Below are positions 54,734-62,769 of a DNA stretch of 64,000 nucleotides, piece after piece (positions within the stretch are counted from its first letter, which is position 1; each line of letters begins with the position of its first letter). The DNA is taken from positions 1 through 64,000 of the forward strand of contig CACYOO010000008.1 in assembly GCA_902776035.1 (NCBI GenBank), read 5' to 3'. The notes beneath the pieces are model-generated. The model was not told the origin of the DNA, searched no databases, and saw only the letters and a list, made by a program, of their open reading frames with translations. This stretch comes from an uncultured bacterium (GTDB lineage: Bacteria; Cyanobacteriota; Vampirovibrionia; Gastranaerophilales; Gastranaerophilaceae). The translations under genes were made by a program, and so were the position numbers.

Positions 54734-54760
54734 TAAAAAGGTTTATTATATTGTTGATAA
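54734..54760 (+). promoter_or_regulatory. Possible promoter of the fliF operon
   Basis: TAAA (54734-54737), a 15-base spacer and GTTGATAA (54753-54760) match the sigma-28 consensus in 10 of 12 positions. The same bases also read TTAAAA-17-GATAAT, a moderate sigma-70 promoter, so the class is ambiguous. The fliF start follows 24 bases after. Confidence 0.45.
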
Positions 54761-54784
54761 TGGGTAAATTGGAGTACTCACAAC

Positions 54785-56380
54785 ATGGAAAATAACCATT
54801 TAAAATTATTTTTGGATGATATAAAACGTCTTTGGGACGGTTTAGAAATGCCTCAAAAGTTTGGGCTTTTGGCATTATCTATAGTAACTATTTTTGCTGC
54901 GGCATATTTTTTAATGAAATCTATGGAACCTGATTGGGCTGTTCTTTATAGTGATTTACCTGAAACAGACGTTGCAAACATTGCTGAATCTTTTAAGAAG
55001 AATGGACAAGCTTATAAAGTTTCTGATGACAAGAAAACAATACTTGTTCCTTCAAAAGATAAAGATGAAATGAGAATTTTTGTTGCTGAAAATTCTTTAA
55101 TTGATAATCAATCTCCCGGATTTGAATTGTTGGATGATATGCAATTAGGTTCAACAGATTTTAAAAACAAATTAACAAAACAACGTATATTTCAAGGAGA
55201 GTTAACTCGTTCCATTGAAAAAATTAATGGTATAAAGAGCTGTAGGGTTCAGTTAGCAGATCCTGAACGTTCGATTTTTGAGGATAAAGACGAAGCTCCT
55301 ACAGCATCAGTTATGCTTATTTTAGAAAATGGTTACAGATTAAAAGCTTCGCAAGTTAAAGCCATTAAAAATTTAGTTGCTTATGCTGTTCCGAGAATGA
55401 CTCCTGACAGAGTATTTATAACAGACCAAAACGGAGCAAGTTTGTCTGATGAAGCAGGTAAAAACAATAATGATATGGAAACATTCAAGTCTAATACCGA
55501 AAAGCAAACTTCTGCAAAAGTTACTCAGGTTTTAGAAAAAATTGTCGGCAAAGGTAATGTTTCTGTCCAAGTTAATACAGAAATAGATTTTAATTCTACA
55601 AAGGCAACTATAGAAACGTATGTCCCTGTAGGTGATGATGAAGATAATAAAAAAGGTGTTTTAACAAGTTCACAAACGGAAGTTGAAACTTATGAAAATC
55701 CAAATCAGGCACCTGTAAATGCTAATGTTAATGCAAGAAATTTAAATTATGCAAAAGAAAAAAATTCAGTAAATTATAGTGTATCAAAAGAAGTAAAACA
55801 AATAGTATATGCTCCGGGTTCAATAAAAAGGATGACAATTGCGGTTGCCGTTAATAAAGTTTTGACAGACAAAGAAAAAGAAGAATTGCAAAACCTTGTA
55901 TTGTCTGCATCAGGTGCTAATTATGAACGAGGAGATGTAATAACTGTATCAAGTTTACAGTTCGAAGCGTTAGCAGAAGAAAAACAGCAACAAGAAGCAT
56001 TGGATAAAGAGATTAGGACACAAGCTACAGTTAACTATATAACAAAGGATTTTGGACCGTTAATAGTTGTTCTTATATTGGGCTTGGCTGCATTGTTTAT
56101 TATAAGAGGTGTAATGGGTAAAATGGGAAGTTTTACAGGAGGTGTTCAATCTGCTACAGGTCAACCGGCACAGCCATCACAACTGCCGCCTCAATTTGAA
56201 CCGCAGCTTCCACAGTTATCGGAAGATGTACCTGAAACGGCATTGGCTTCTGATACATTACCGAAAATTGAAGCAAATATAGATCCTGAATTAGAAAGGG
56301 CAAGAATGGAATTAAATGATACAATAATGGCAGATCCTGCAGAAGCTGCAAGGTTATTAGTATCTTTTATTAAGGAATAA
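54785..56380 (+). CDS. fliF: Flagellar MS-ring protein FliF
   Basis: The protein has 531 residues. The first membrane helix is about 26-46, followed by the conserved periplasmic ring domains (DWAVLYSDLPETDVANIAESFK, LTRQRIFQGELTRSIEKI, SVMLILENG). The Pro/Asn-rich loop and second helix (about 419-441) lead to the C-terminal FliG-binding tail. FliF forms the base of the motor. TGGAG precedes the ATG. fliG follows after 2 bases. Confidence 0.95.
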   Translation: MENNHLKLFLDDIKRLWDGLEMPQKFGLLALSIVTIFAAAYFLMKSMEPDWAVLYSDLPETDVANIAESFKKNGQAYKVSDDKKTILVPSKDKDEMRIFVAENSLIDNQSPGFELLDDMQLGSTDFKNKLTKQRIFQGELTRSIEKINGIKSCRVQLADPERSIFEDKDEAPTASVMLILENGYRLKASQVKAIKNLVAYAVPRMTPDRVFITDQNGASLSDEAGKNNNDMETFKSNTEKQTSAKVTQVLEKIVGKGNVSVQVNTEIDFNSTKATIETYVPVGDDEDNKKGVLTSSQTEVETYENPNQAPVNANVNARNLNYAKEKNSVNYSVSKEVKQIVYAPGSIKRMTIAVAVNKVLTDKEKEELQNLVLSASGANYERGDVITVSSLQFEALAEEKQQQEALDKEIRTQATVNYITKDFGPLIVVLILGLAALFIIRGVMGKMGSFTGGVQSATGQPAQPSQLPPQFEPQLPQLSEDVPETALASDTLPKIEANIDPELERARMELNDTIMADPAEAARLLVSFIKE

Positions 56381-56382
56381 AT

Positions 56383-57426
56383 ATGACAAAATCTACATCA
56401 ATAACAAGTGAAAATATTTCAGCAATGTCCCCAACGCAAAAAGTTGCGGCTTTGCTTATATTATTAGGACCGGCAACGGCATCCGAAGTTTTAAAAAATA
56501 TTTCTGATAATGATTTATTGGAACAAATTGCTCTTGAAATTGCAAGCTTAAATAAAGTTCCAATGGAAGCGTTGGTTGGTATTCTTGAGGAATTTATAGG
56601 ATTATTTCAAGCAAGTAGTTATCTTGCTCAAGGTGGTAAATCTTATGCAAAACAATTATTAGAAATGACTTATGGTGCTGAAGAAGCAAAAAAAATTATG
56701 GGACGATTAGAAACATTGATGAATGCTAATCCTTTCCAATTTTTCAATGAAGCCGATCCTGTTCAGCTTGCAACCTCTTTTCAAAATGAAAATCCTCAGT
56801 TAGTTGCATTGATATTGGCATATTTAAACCCTACTCAATCTGCAAAAGTTTTAAATGTACTTCCGCCTGAAATTCAAGCACAAGTTGCAATGAAAATAGC
56901 AGATATGGATACTACAAATCCTGAGATTTTATCTGATATAGAAAAAATTGTTGAATCTAAATTTTCATCAGTTATGGTACAAGACTTTTCTCAAGCGGGT
57001 GGTGTTGATACTTTAGCCAATATCTTAAACAGAACTGATCGTGCGACAGAGAGAAATGTTATGGAACTTCTTGAAATTGAAAATCCAAGCATGGCAGATG
57101 AAGTTAGAGAGTTGATGTTTGTATTTGAAGATATTGTATCACTTGATGATAAGAGTATTCAACGTGTTTTACGTGAAGTTAACACAAAAGACCTTGCTTT
57201 ATCATTAAAAGGTACAAAGCCGGAAGTAAGAGAAAAAATATTTAAAAACATGTCAGAGCGTGCTCAACAAATGTTAAGAGATGATATGGAATATTTAGGT
57301 CCTGTAAGGGCAAAAGATGTACAAGAAGTTCAAACACAGATTTGTTCTACGATTAAAGCTCTTGAAGCATCCGGAGAAATTGTAATATTACGTGGTGAAA
57401 GCGAGCAGGAGGAATATCTTGACTAG
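56383..57426 (+). CDS. fliG: Flagellar motor switch protein FliG
   Basis: The protein has 347 residues. The middle domain has PVQLATSFQNENPQLVALIL and HPQ/EHPQT-like NPTQSAKVL. The C-terminal torque domain has MFVFEDIVSLDDKSIQRVLREV with charged residues and MSERAQQMLRDDMEYLGPVR, all standard. FliG couples torque to the MS ring. It starts 2 bases after fliF and overlaps the fliH start by 8 bases. Confidence 0.96.
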   Translation: MTKSTSITSENISAMSPTQKVAALLILLGPATASEVLKNISDNDLLEQIALEIASLNKVPMEALVGILEEFIGLFQASSYLAQGGKSYAKQLLEMTYGAEEAKKIMGRLETLMNANPFQFFNEADPVQLATSFQNENPQLVALILAYLNPTQSAKVLNVLPPEIQAQVAMKIADMDTTNPEILSDIEKIVESKFSSVMVQDFSQAGGVDTLANILNRTDRATERNVMELLEIENPSMADEVRELMFVFEDIVSLDDKSIQRVLREVNTKDLALSLKGTKPEVREKIFKNMSERAQQMLRDDMEYLGPVRAKDVQEVQTQICSTIKALEASGEIVILRGESEQEEYLD

Positions 57427-58348
57427 GATTAAGGGCAGTAATGTTCAAATAGGGAGTAGTTATGTCCTTTCAACAGAAGATCCCCTGAAAGCTGAAAAAA
57501 CTAAATTAGAATTGATGATAAAAGAAGCAGAGGATTATCGTCAACGTATTCTAAATGAAACTAAAAAGCAGGCAAGTGATATTTTAAAAGAAGCAAAAGA
57601 TTTGGCTGAGCAAACACAACAAGAATGTAAAAAACTTATAGAAGATTCTAAACTTCAAGCTGAATCTGAAGCTGAGGCAATAAGGGAAGAAAATTCTAAA
57701 ATAGGTTATGACGATGGCTACAAAAAAGGTTATGAGGATGGCACAAAATCTTTAGAAGATAAAATGTATGCGATGGAGGTTTTTACTAAAAGTCAGTATG
57801 ATATAAAGCATAATATAATTAAGTCATCAGAGTTGGATATTTTAGATTTAATTTTGGCAATATCAAGAAAGGTTTGTCAAAAATCATTGGAAAGTGATAT
57901 TGATGTTCTAAAAAAACTTACCGTAGAGGCGATTAAACAATTAAAAGATAAAGAAAGTATAAAAATTATTGTAAATCCTGAACTTGCAGAAAAAATTTAT
58001 TCTATATCAGAAGATTTAAAGCAGGAAATACCAAAATTAAGTTCAATAAAAATAATAGAAGATGCAAATGTATCTCCTGATGGTACTGTAGTAGAAACAC
58101 CTTTAACACGTGTCGACAGTCGGCTTAAAACTCAAATAGATGCTATTGCAGATAATTTAATGTCAGAGTATTATTCAATGGATAAATCAGATGATGAAAT
58201 GATTGAAACGGAAACTGATGATAAATTATTAAAAGGTAGTATAGATGATGTAACAGAGGAAGAAATTGCGGAAGTTTCTAAAGAGTTAAAATCTCAACAT
58301 GTAGAAAACCTTAGTGATGAGGAATTAAATGGTAATGGAGATGTTTAA
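57419..58348 (+). CDS. fliH: Flagellar assembly protein FliH
   Basis: The TTG at 57419 is preceded by AGGAGG at ideal spacing and overlaps the fliG stop, so it is preferred to the upstream frame beginning at 57392. The chain has 309 residues. An N-terminal coiled coil contains a GYDDGYKKGYEDG Gly-repeat; the C-terminal domain (RKVCQKSLESDIDVLKKLTVEA and the VNPELAEKI region) resembles the ATPase stator. FliH regulates the FliI ATPase of the export apparatus. It overlaps fliI. Confidence 0.88.
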   Translation: MTRIKGSNVQIGSSYVLSTEDPLKAEKTKLELMIKEAEDYRQRILNETKKQASDILKEAKDLAEQTQQECKKLIEDSKLQAESEAEAIREENSKIGYDDGYKKGYEDGTKSLEDKMYAMEVFTKSQYDIKHNIIKSSELDILDLILAISRKVCQKSLESDIDVLKKLTVEAIKQLKDKESIKIIVNPELAEKIYSISEDLKQEIPKLSSIKIIEDANVSPDGTVVETPLTRVDSRLKTQIDAIADNLMSEYYSMDKSDDEMIETETDDKLLKGSIDDVTEEEIAEVSKELKSQHVENLSDEELNGNGDV

Positions 58349-59648
58349 CAAAGAGCGTTTTTTATCTTCAATAAAAGATGTAAAAACAATAAAAGAAATA
58401 GGTAAAGTAACAGAAATAAAAGGGTTAATAATTGAAACTGACGGCCCTGAATCCAGCATAGGGGATTTGTGTTATATTTACAAAAAGAATGATGATACAC
58501 CTATTTGGGCAGAAGTTGTCGGTTTTAAAGAAAATAAAATATTATTAATGCCTTTGGGTTCAATGGATGGTGTTCAGCCGGGTGCATTTGTACTTAATAC
58601 AGGAGAGCCAATGAAAATAAAAACCGGCTTTCAATTATTAGGTCGAGTATTAGATGGACTTGGCAATCCTATTGATTCACTTGGAGAAATAACATCTCAA
58701 TGTTATTCTTCAACAGCCGCAGAACCAATAAATCCTTTAAAACGTGCAAGAATAGAAGAACCTTTATCTTTGGGTATAAAATCTGTTGATGGATTTATAA
58801 CTGTTGGTAAAGGTCAAAGAATGGGTATTTTTGCCGGCTCAGGTGTAGGTAAAAGTACAACGATGGCTATGATGGCAAAGAATACTTCAGCAGATATAAA
58901 TGTAATTGCACTTATCGGCGAGCGTGGACGTGAGGTTAGAGAATTTATAGAAAAAAATCTTGGTACAGAAGGAATGAAACGAACAGTTGTTGTAGCAGCA
59001 ACATCAGAACAGCCGGATTTGGTAAAAATAAAAGCCGCTTTTGTTGCAACAACCATTGCAGAATATTTTAGAGATATTGGTAAGGATGTTTTATTTATGT
59101 TAGATTCTGTTACTCGTATTGCAATGGCACAAAGGGTTGTTGGCTTAAGTACAGGAGAACCGCCTGCATTAAGAGGATATACTCCGAGTGTTTTTGCTAT
59201 TATGCCTAAGCTGATGGAACGAGCAGGATGTAATGATAAGGGTTCAATTACGGCTCTATACACAGTACTTGTAGAAGGTGATGATTTTAATGAACCAATA
59301 TCAGATACAGCAAGAAGTATACTAGACGGACATATTATGTTGTCAAGAGATTTAGCTCACCGAAACCATTATCCTGCAGTTGATGTTTTGCAATCTATAA
59401 GCAGGGTTATGGGTGATGTTACTACAAAAGAACACCGAGCTGCAGCAGCTAAAATAAGGAATTGGCTTGCTGTCTATGCAAAGAATGAAGATTTAATTAA
59501 TATAGGGGCTTATGTTAAAGGTTCTGAGCCGGAATGTGATGAAGCTATAAGAAAAATGAACAGTATTAATAAATTTTTGTGTCAAAGTACTGACGATAAA
59601 TTTAATTATGATGATATTGTAAATGAACTTATTGCATTAGCAAGTTAA
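58329..59648 (+). CDS. fliI: Flagellar export ATPase FliI
   Basis: The protein has 439 residues and an F1-beta-like fold. The P-loop is FAGSGVGKSTTMAMMA, then ALIGERGREVREF, Walker B-like DVLFMLDSVTRIAMAQR and the FliI motif TPSVFAIMPKLMERAG; LSRDLAHRNHYPAVDVL follows. ATG 58329 has a GAGG site 7 bases upstream; ATGs at 58335 and 58341 are possible. It overlaps fliH by 20 bases. It powers flagellar export. Confidence 0.96.
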   Translation: MVMEMFNKERFLSSIKDVKTIKEIGKVTEIKGLIIETDGPESSIGDLCYIYKKNDDTPIWAEVVGFKENKILLMPLGSMDGVQPGAFVLNTGEPMKIKTGFQLLGRVLDGLGNPIDSLGEITSQCYSSTAAEPINPLKRARIEEPLSLGIKSVDGFITVGKGQRMGIFAGSGVGKSTTMAMMAKNTSADINVIALIGERGREVREFIEKNLGTEGMKRTVVVAATSEQPDLVKIKAAFVATTIAEYFRDIGKDVLFMLDSVTRIAMAQRVVGLSTGEPPALRGYTPSVFAIMPKLMERAGCNDKGSITALYTVLVEGDDFNEPISDTARSILDGHIMLSRDLAHRNHYPAVDVLQSISRVMGDVTTKEHRAAAAKIRNWLAVYAKNEDLINIGAYVKGSEPECDEAIRKMNSINKFLCQSTDDKFNYDDIVNELIALAS

Positions 59649-59675
59649 ATTATAAATAAAATTAAAGGAAATAAA

Positions 59676-60347
59676 ATGAATAAATTAAGAGCTTTTACAT
59701 TAGCAGAAATGCTTGTCGTTATGGTTATCATTGCAGTTTTATCGATGCTATCAATCCCTGTTTTAATCACAAATACCAGAGATAAAGAAGTATCTGATTT
59801 ATTGAAATCAACATATAAAAAAATAGAAACAGCACTTATTATTGATAAGATATTTTCATTTAATATAGAAGATTTTGGATATGTATCCGTAGATAATAAT
59901 ATTAGAATAGATGATTTTGCAAAACTATTAAAAGAAAAATTAAATGTAATAAATTCTTGTCCTCCGAATGAGCAGTGCGGCTTTGTTTCAGATACTTTAA
60001 ACGGATATACTTTGAGATTAATTAACGGAAGCAGCTTACTTATTAATAATGATAATATCGGATTGCGAGATAACGTAGATGAAAATAATCACATTATTGG
60101 CTCTTTATATATAGATATTGATGGACCAAAGAGTGTAAACAGAGCAGGACATGATCAATTTGGTTTTTATGTAACAAATAAAGGTTTAATCCCAATGGGT
60201 GGACCTAAAGATGAAATTATGCCATTTGCAAATTGCTTAAAAAATCCCGATTTTTCATGTACGGCCTGGATATTAGTAAATGGTAATGAAGATTATAAAA
60301 AATGCCCTTCTGTTATTAATTGGGAAACCAATCCAACCTGTAAATAG
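59676..60347 (+). CDS. Type IV pilin-like protein
   Basis: The protein has 223 residues. The N-terminal prepilin motif RAFTLAEMLVVMVIIAVLSML fits the class III signal: a short basic leader, cleavage before Phe7, and Glu at +5. The -1 residue is Ala rather than Gly, which peptidases tolerate less often. The rest is a soluble globular domain with cysteines (CPPNEQC, CLKNPDFSC, CPSVINW, PTC), probably disulphide-bonded. No pilus machinery is adjacent. It lies 27 bases after fliI, and may share the flagellar transcript. Confidence 0.8.
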   Translation: MNKLRAFTLAEMLVVMVIIAVLSMLSIPVLITNTRDKEVSDLLKSTYKKIETALIIDKIFSFNIEDFGYVSVDNNIRIDDFAKLLKEKLNVINSCPPNEQCGFVSDTLNGYTLRLINGSSLLINNDNIGLRDNVDENNHIIGSLYIDIDGPKSVNRAGHDQFGFYVTNKGLIPMGGPKDEIMPFANCLKNPDFSCTAWILVNGNEDYKKCPSVINWETNPTCK

Positions 60348-60389
60348 AAATAAAATATTTTTATGATAATATTTTTATGAGGGATAAAA

Positions 60390-60641
60390 TTGAGATTAGA
60401 CAAATTTTTAAAAGTTTCAAGGTTAATAAAAAGACGTACTGTTGCGAATGAAGTTTCAGATATGGGACGTGTTTTTGTAAACAATAATCCTGCTAAACCA
60501 GCAAAACAGTTAAAAGTCGGTGATATAATAAAAATCGAATATCATAATAAAAATGTTGTAGTAAAGGTTCTTGAAATCCCTCAATATAATGTAAGTATTC
60601 AACAAGCACCTTATTTATATGAAGTAATTGGAGAAGATTAA
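60390..60641 (+). CDS. S4-domain RNA-binding protein (RqcP-like)
   Basis: The 83-residue chain starts at TTG with a GAGGG site upstream. The S4 fold is clear: RLDKFLKVSRLIKRRTVANE, then VFVNNNPAKPAKQLKVGDII. Size and pattern fit RqcP/YlmH-type or Hsp15-like proteins, which act on stalled 50S subunits in ribosome quality control. RqcP is the likeliest reading, but no rqcH is nearby. It ends 2 bases before the DedA-like gene. Confidence 0.75.
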   Translation: MRLDKFLKVSRLIKRRTVANEVSDMGRVFVNNNPAKPAKQLKVGDIIKIEYHNKNVVVKVLEIPQYNVSIQQAPYLYEVIGED

Positions 60642-60643
60642 AT

Positions 60644-61249
60644 ATGCACGAAATTTTTGCACAGATGAGTGCCTATTTTCAGTCAATGGGAATATGGGGA
60701 TTAGCTCTTAATTCATTTATAGAAAGTTTCTTTTTAGTTCCGCCGCCTGATTTTTTATTAATAATAATGGATTTGGCTAAACCAAAAGAAGCAATGTTTT
60801 ATGCTTTGGTTTGTTCTATAGCATCTATTTTAGGAGGTTTAGTAGGTTATTATATTGGATTATTTGGCGGACGTCCTGTTTTCAATTGGTTTTTTAGAAA
60901 ACACCCTGAGCAGTTTGAAGAAGTTGAAAAGTTATATAATAAATATGGTGCAATAGCGGTATTTTTTGCCGGTTTTACTCCTATACCATATAAAGTTTTT
61001 ACTATTGCAAGCGGTGTGTTAAAAATGAATGTTTTGCAATTTACATTAGCAAGTTTTTTTGGACGTGCCGGAAGGTTTTTTCTTGTAAGTGTTGTTTTAA
61101 TGTTATTTGGAGAAATGATAAAACAATATATAGAACTTGTTGTTGCATTAGTATCTGTTGTAATTATACTATTTTTTATAATTCTTTGGTATAAAGGAAA
61201 AAGTAAAATAAAAAATGAAAATAAAAAATTGGAAACAGATTCATTATAA
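60644..61249 (+). CDS. DedA-family (YqaA-like) membrane protein
   Basis: The protein has 201 residues. Membrane segments are visible at about 15-35, 45-75, 110-130 and 150-185. The conserved GGLVGYYIG, GFTPIPYKVFTIASGVLKM and GRAGRFFLVS motifs fit YqaA-type DedA/VTT proteins, thought to be lipid scramblase or transporter relatives. It is coupled to the S4-protein gene (2-base gap). Confidence 0.85.
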   Translation: MHEIFAQMSAYFQSMGIWGLALNSFIESFFLVPPPDFLLIIMDLAKPKEAMFYALVCSIASILGGLVGYYIGLFGGRPVFNWFFRKHPEQFEEVEKLYNKYGAIAVFFAGFTPIPYKVFTIASGVLKMNVLQFTLASFFGRAGRFFLVSVVLMLFGEMIKQYIELVVALVSVVIILFFIILWYKGKSKIKNENKKLETDSL

Positions 61250-61269
61250 TAAACGGAAGATAAATTAAA

Positions 61270-62433
61270 ATGAAAGCACTAAAATCATTACGACTTCAAA
61301 TAGGAATTTTTGGCAGGGTTAATGTCGGAAAGTCTTCTTTTGTTAATAAAATTACCTCACAATCTGTATCAATAGTATCTGATGTTGCAGGAACAACTAC
61401 TGATGTTGTTGAAAAATCAATGGAATTATTGCCGATAGGTGCGGTTACATTCCTTGATACTGCAGGGCTTGATGATAAATCAGAACTTGGTGAAAAACGT
61501 ATTGAAAAAACAAAAAAAATATTAAACAGGTGTGATGTTGCTGTTTTAGTAACTGATAAAAATGAATTAGAAGAATTAGAAAATGATTTAATTAAAGAAT
61601 TTAATAATTTGAAAATACCTTATATTGTTGTTTTAAATAAACAGGATAATAATTTGCTAAAGAAAGAAAATTATCTTGTTACTTCAACTTATACAGATAA
61701 AAATATTATAGATAAATTTAAAAAAGAACTTATAAAAATACTTCCTGATGATTTTATTAATACTCCTAAAATAGCAGGAGATTTAGTAAATAAAAAATCT
61801 GTAATCGTTCTTGTAGTTCCTGTTGATAAAGAAGCTCCAAAAGGCAGGTTGATATTACCACAAGTTCAGACTATAAGGGATTTATTAGATTCGGAATGTA
61901 TAACTGTTGTTGTAAAAGAAACAGAATTAAAAGATGCATTAGATAGTTTAAAAAATCCTCCTGCATTAGTTGTTACAGATTCACAAGCATTCAAAATTGT
62001 ATCGGAAATTGTACCGGAACATGTACCAATGACATCATTCTCAATCCTGTTTGCAAGATTAAAGGGCGACTTAAATGAATTTATAAATGGGGCTAAACAA
62101 ATTGAAAAATTAAACGATAATTCAAAAATACTTGTTCTTGAAAGTTGTACTCATCATGCTATTGATGATGATATTGCAAGGGTAAAAATTCCAAATCTTT
62201 TACGCAAAAAAACAGGTAAAGAATTAAACTTTGAATATTTTACAGGACATGATTTTCCTGAAATATCGGGTTATGATTTGATAATTCATTGCGGGGGCTG
62301 TATGACAAATAGAAAAGAAATTATTTCAAGAATAATAATTGCAAAAGAAAAACAAGTTCCTATAACAAATTATGGTATAGTAATATCTTATTGTTTAGGA
62401 ATTTTACCTCGTGCAACAAAAATATTTTCGTGA
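61270..62433 (+). CDS. hydF: [FeFe]-hydrogenase maturation GTPase HydF
   Basis: The protein has 387 residues. The N-terminal GTPase domain has GRVNVGKSSFVN (G1), AGTTTD (G2), FLDTAGLDD (G3) and VLNKQD (G4). A dimerisation domain follows. The C-terminal cluster domain has CTHHAIDDDI and IHCGGC, the HydF ligands for a 4Fe-4S cluster. HydF is the scaffold that assembles and delivers the diiron H-cluster precursor to the hydrogenase. HydE, HydG and the hydrogenase are not in this window. Confidence 0.92.
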   Translation: MKALKSLRLQIGIFGRVNVGKSSFVNKITSQSVSIVSDVAGTTTDVVEKSMELLPIGAVTFLDTAGLDDKSELGEKRIEKTKKILNRCDVAVLVTDKNELEELENDLIKEFNNLKIPYIVVLNKQDNNLLKKENYLVTSTYTDKNIIDKFKKELIKILPDDFINTPKIAGDLVNKKSVIVLVVPVDKEAPKGRLILPQVQTIRDLLDSECITVVVKETELKDALDSLKNPPALVVTDSQAFKIVSEIVPEHVPMTSFSILFARLKGDLNEFINGAKQIEKLNDNSKILVLESCTHHAIDDDIARVKIPNLLRKKTGKELNFEYFTGHDFPEISGYDLIIHCGGCMTNRKEIISRIIIAKEKQVPITNYGIVISYCLGILPRATKIFS

Positions 62434-62460
62434 TATTATAAAATAAAAACGGAGTATAAA

Positions 62461-62742
62461 ATGATAACAGTAAAAGATGTAGAACATGTTGCAAAGTTAG
62501 CACGACTTGAGTTGACAGAAGAAGAAAAAGAAAAGTTTACACGTCAATTAGGGGACGTATTAAAATATGTTGATCAGATGAATGAGGTTGATACAGATGA
62601 TGTTGAACCGTTATCTCATCCTATAGATTTTGTGAATGTAATGCGTGATGATAAAATTCATTATGAGCAAACAAAAGAAGAATTAATGCAAAATGCTCCT
62701 GATGAAGAAAATGGATTTTTTAAAGTACCAAAAATAAATTAA
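62461..62742 (+). CDS. gatC: Asp-tRNA(Asn)/Glu-tRNA(Gln) amidotransferase subunit C
   Basis: The 93-residue protein matches GatC: VKDVEHVAKLARLELTEEE, then LGDVLKYVDQMNEVDTDDVEPLSHP and FFKVPKI. It stabilises GatAB in the indirect formation of Gln-tRNA or Asn-tRNA. gatA and gatB are not adjacent. A CGGAG site precedes the ATG. It lies 27 bases after hydF and 27 before pyrG. Confidence 0.95.
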   Translation: MITVKDVEHVAKLARLELTEEEKEKFTRQLGDVLKYVDQMNEVDTDDVEPLSHPIDFVNVMRDDKIHYEQTKEELMQNAPDEENGFFKVPKIN

Positions 62743-62769
62743 TGATATAAATTCAGATTAGAGGATATT

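Noticed and set aside
58814-59263. A 149-codon ORF antisense to fliI
   Set aside because: It lies inside the highly conserved FliI ATPase core and has no start signal or family pattern.
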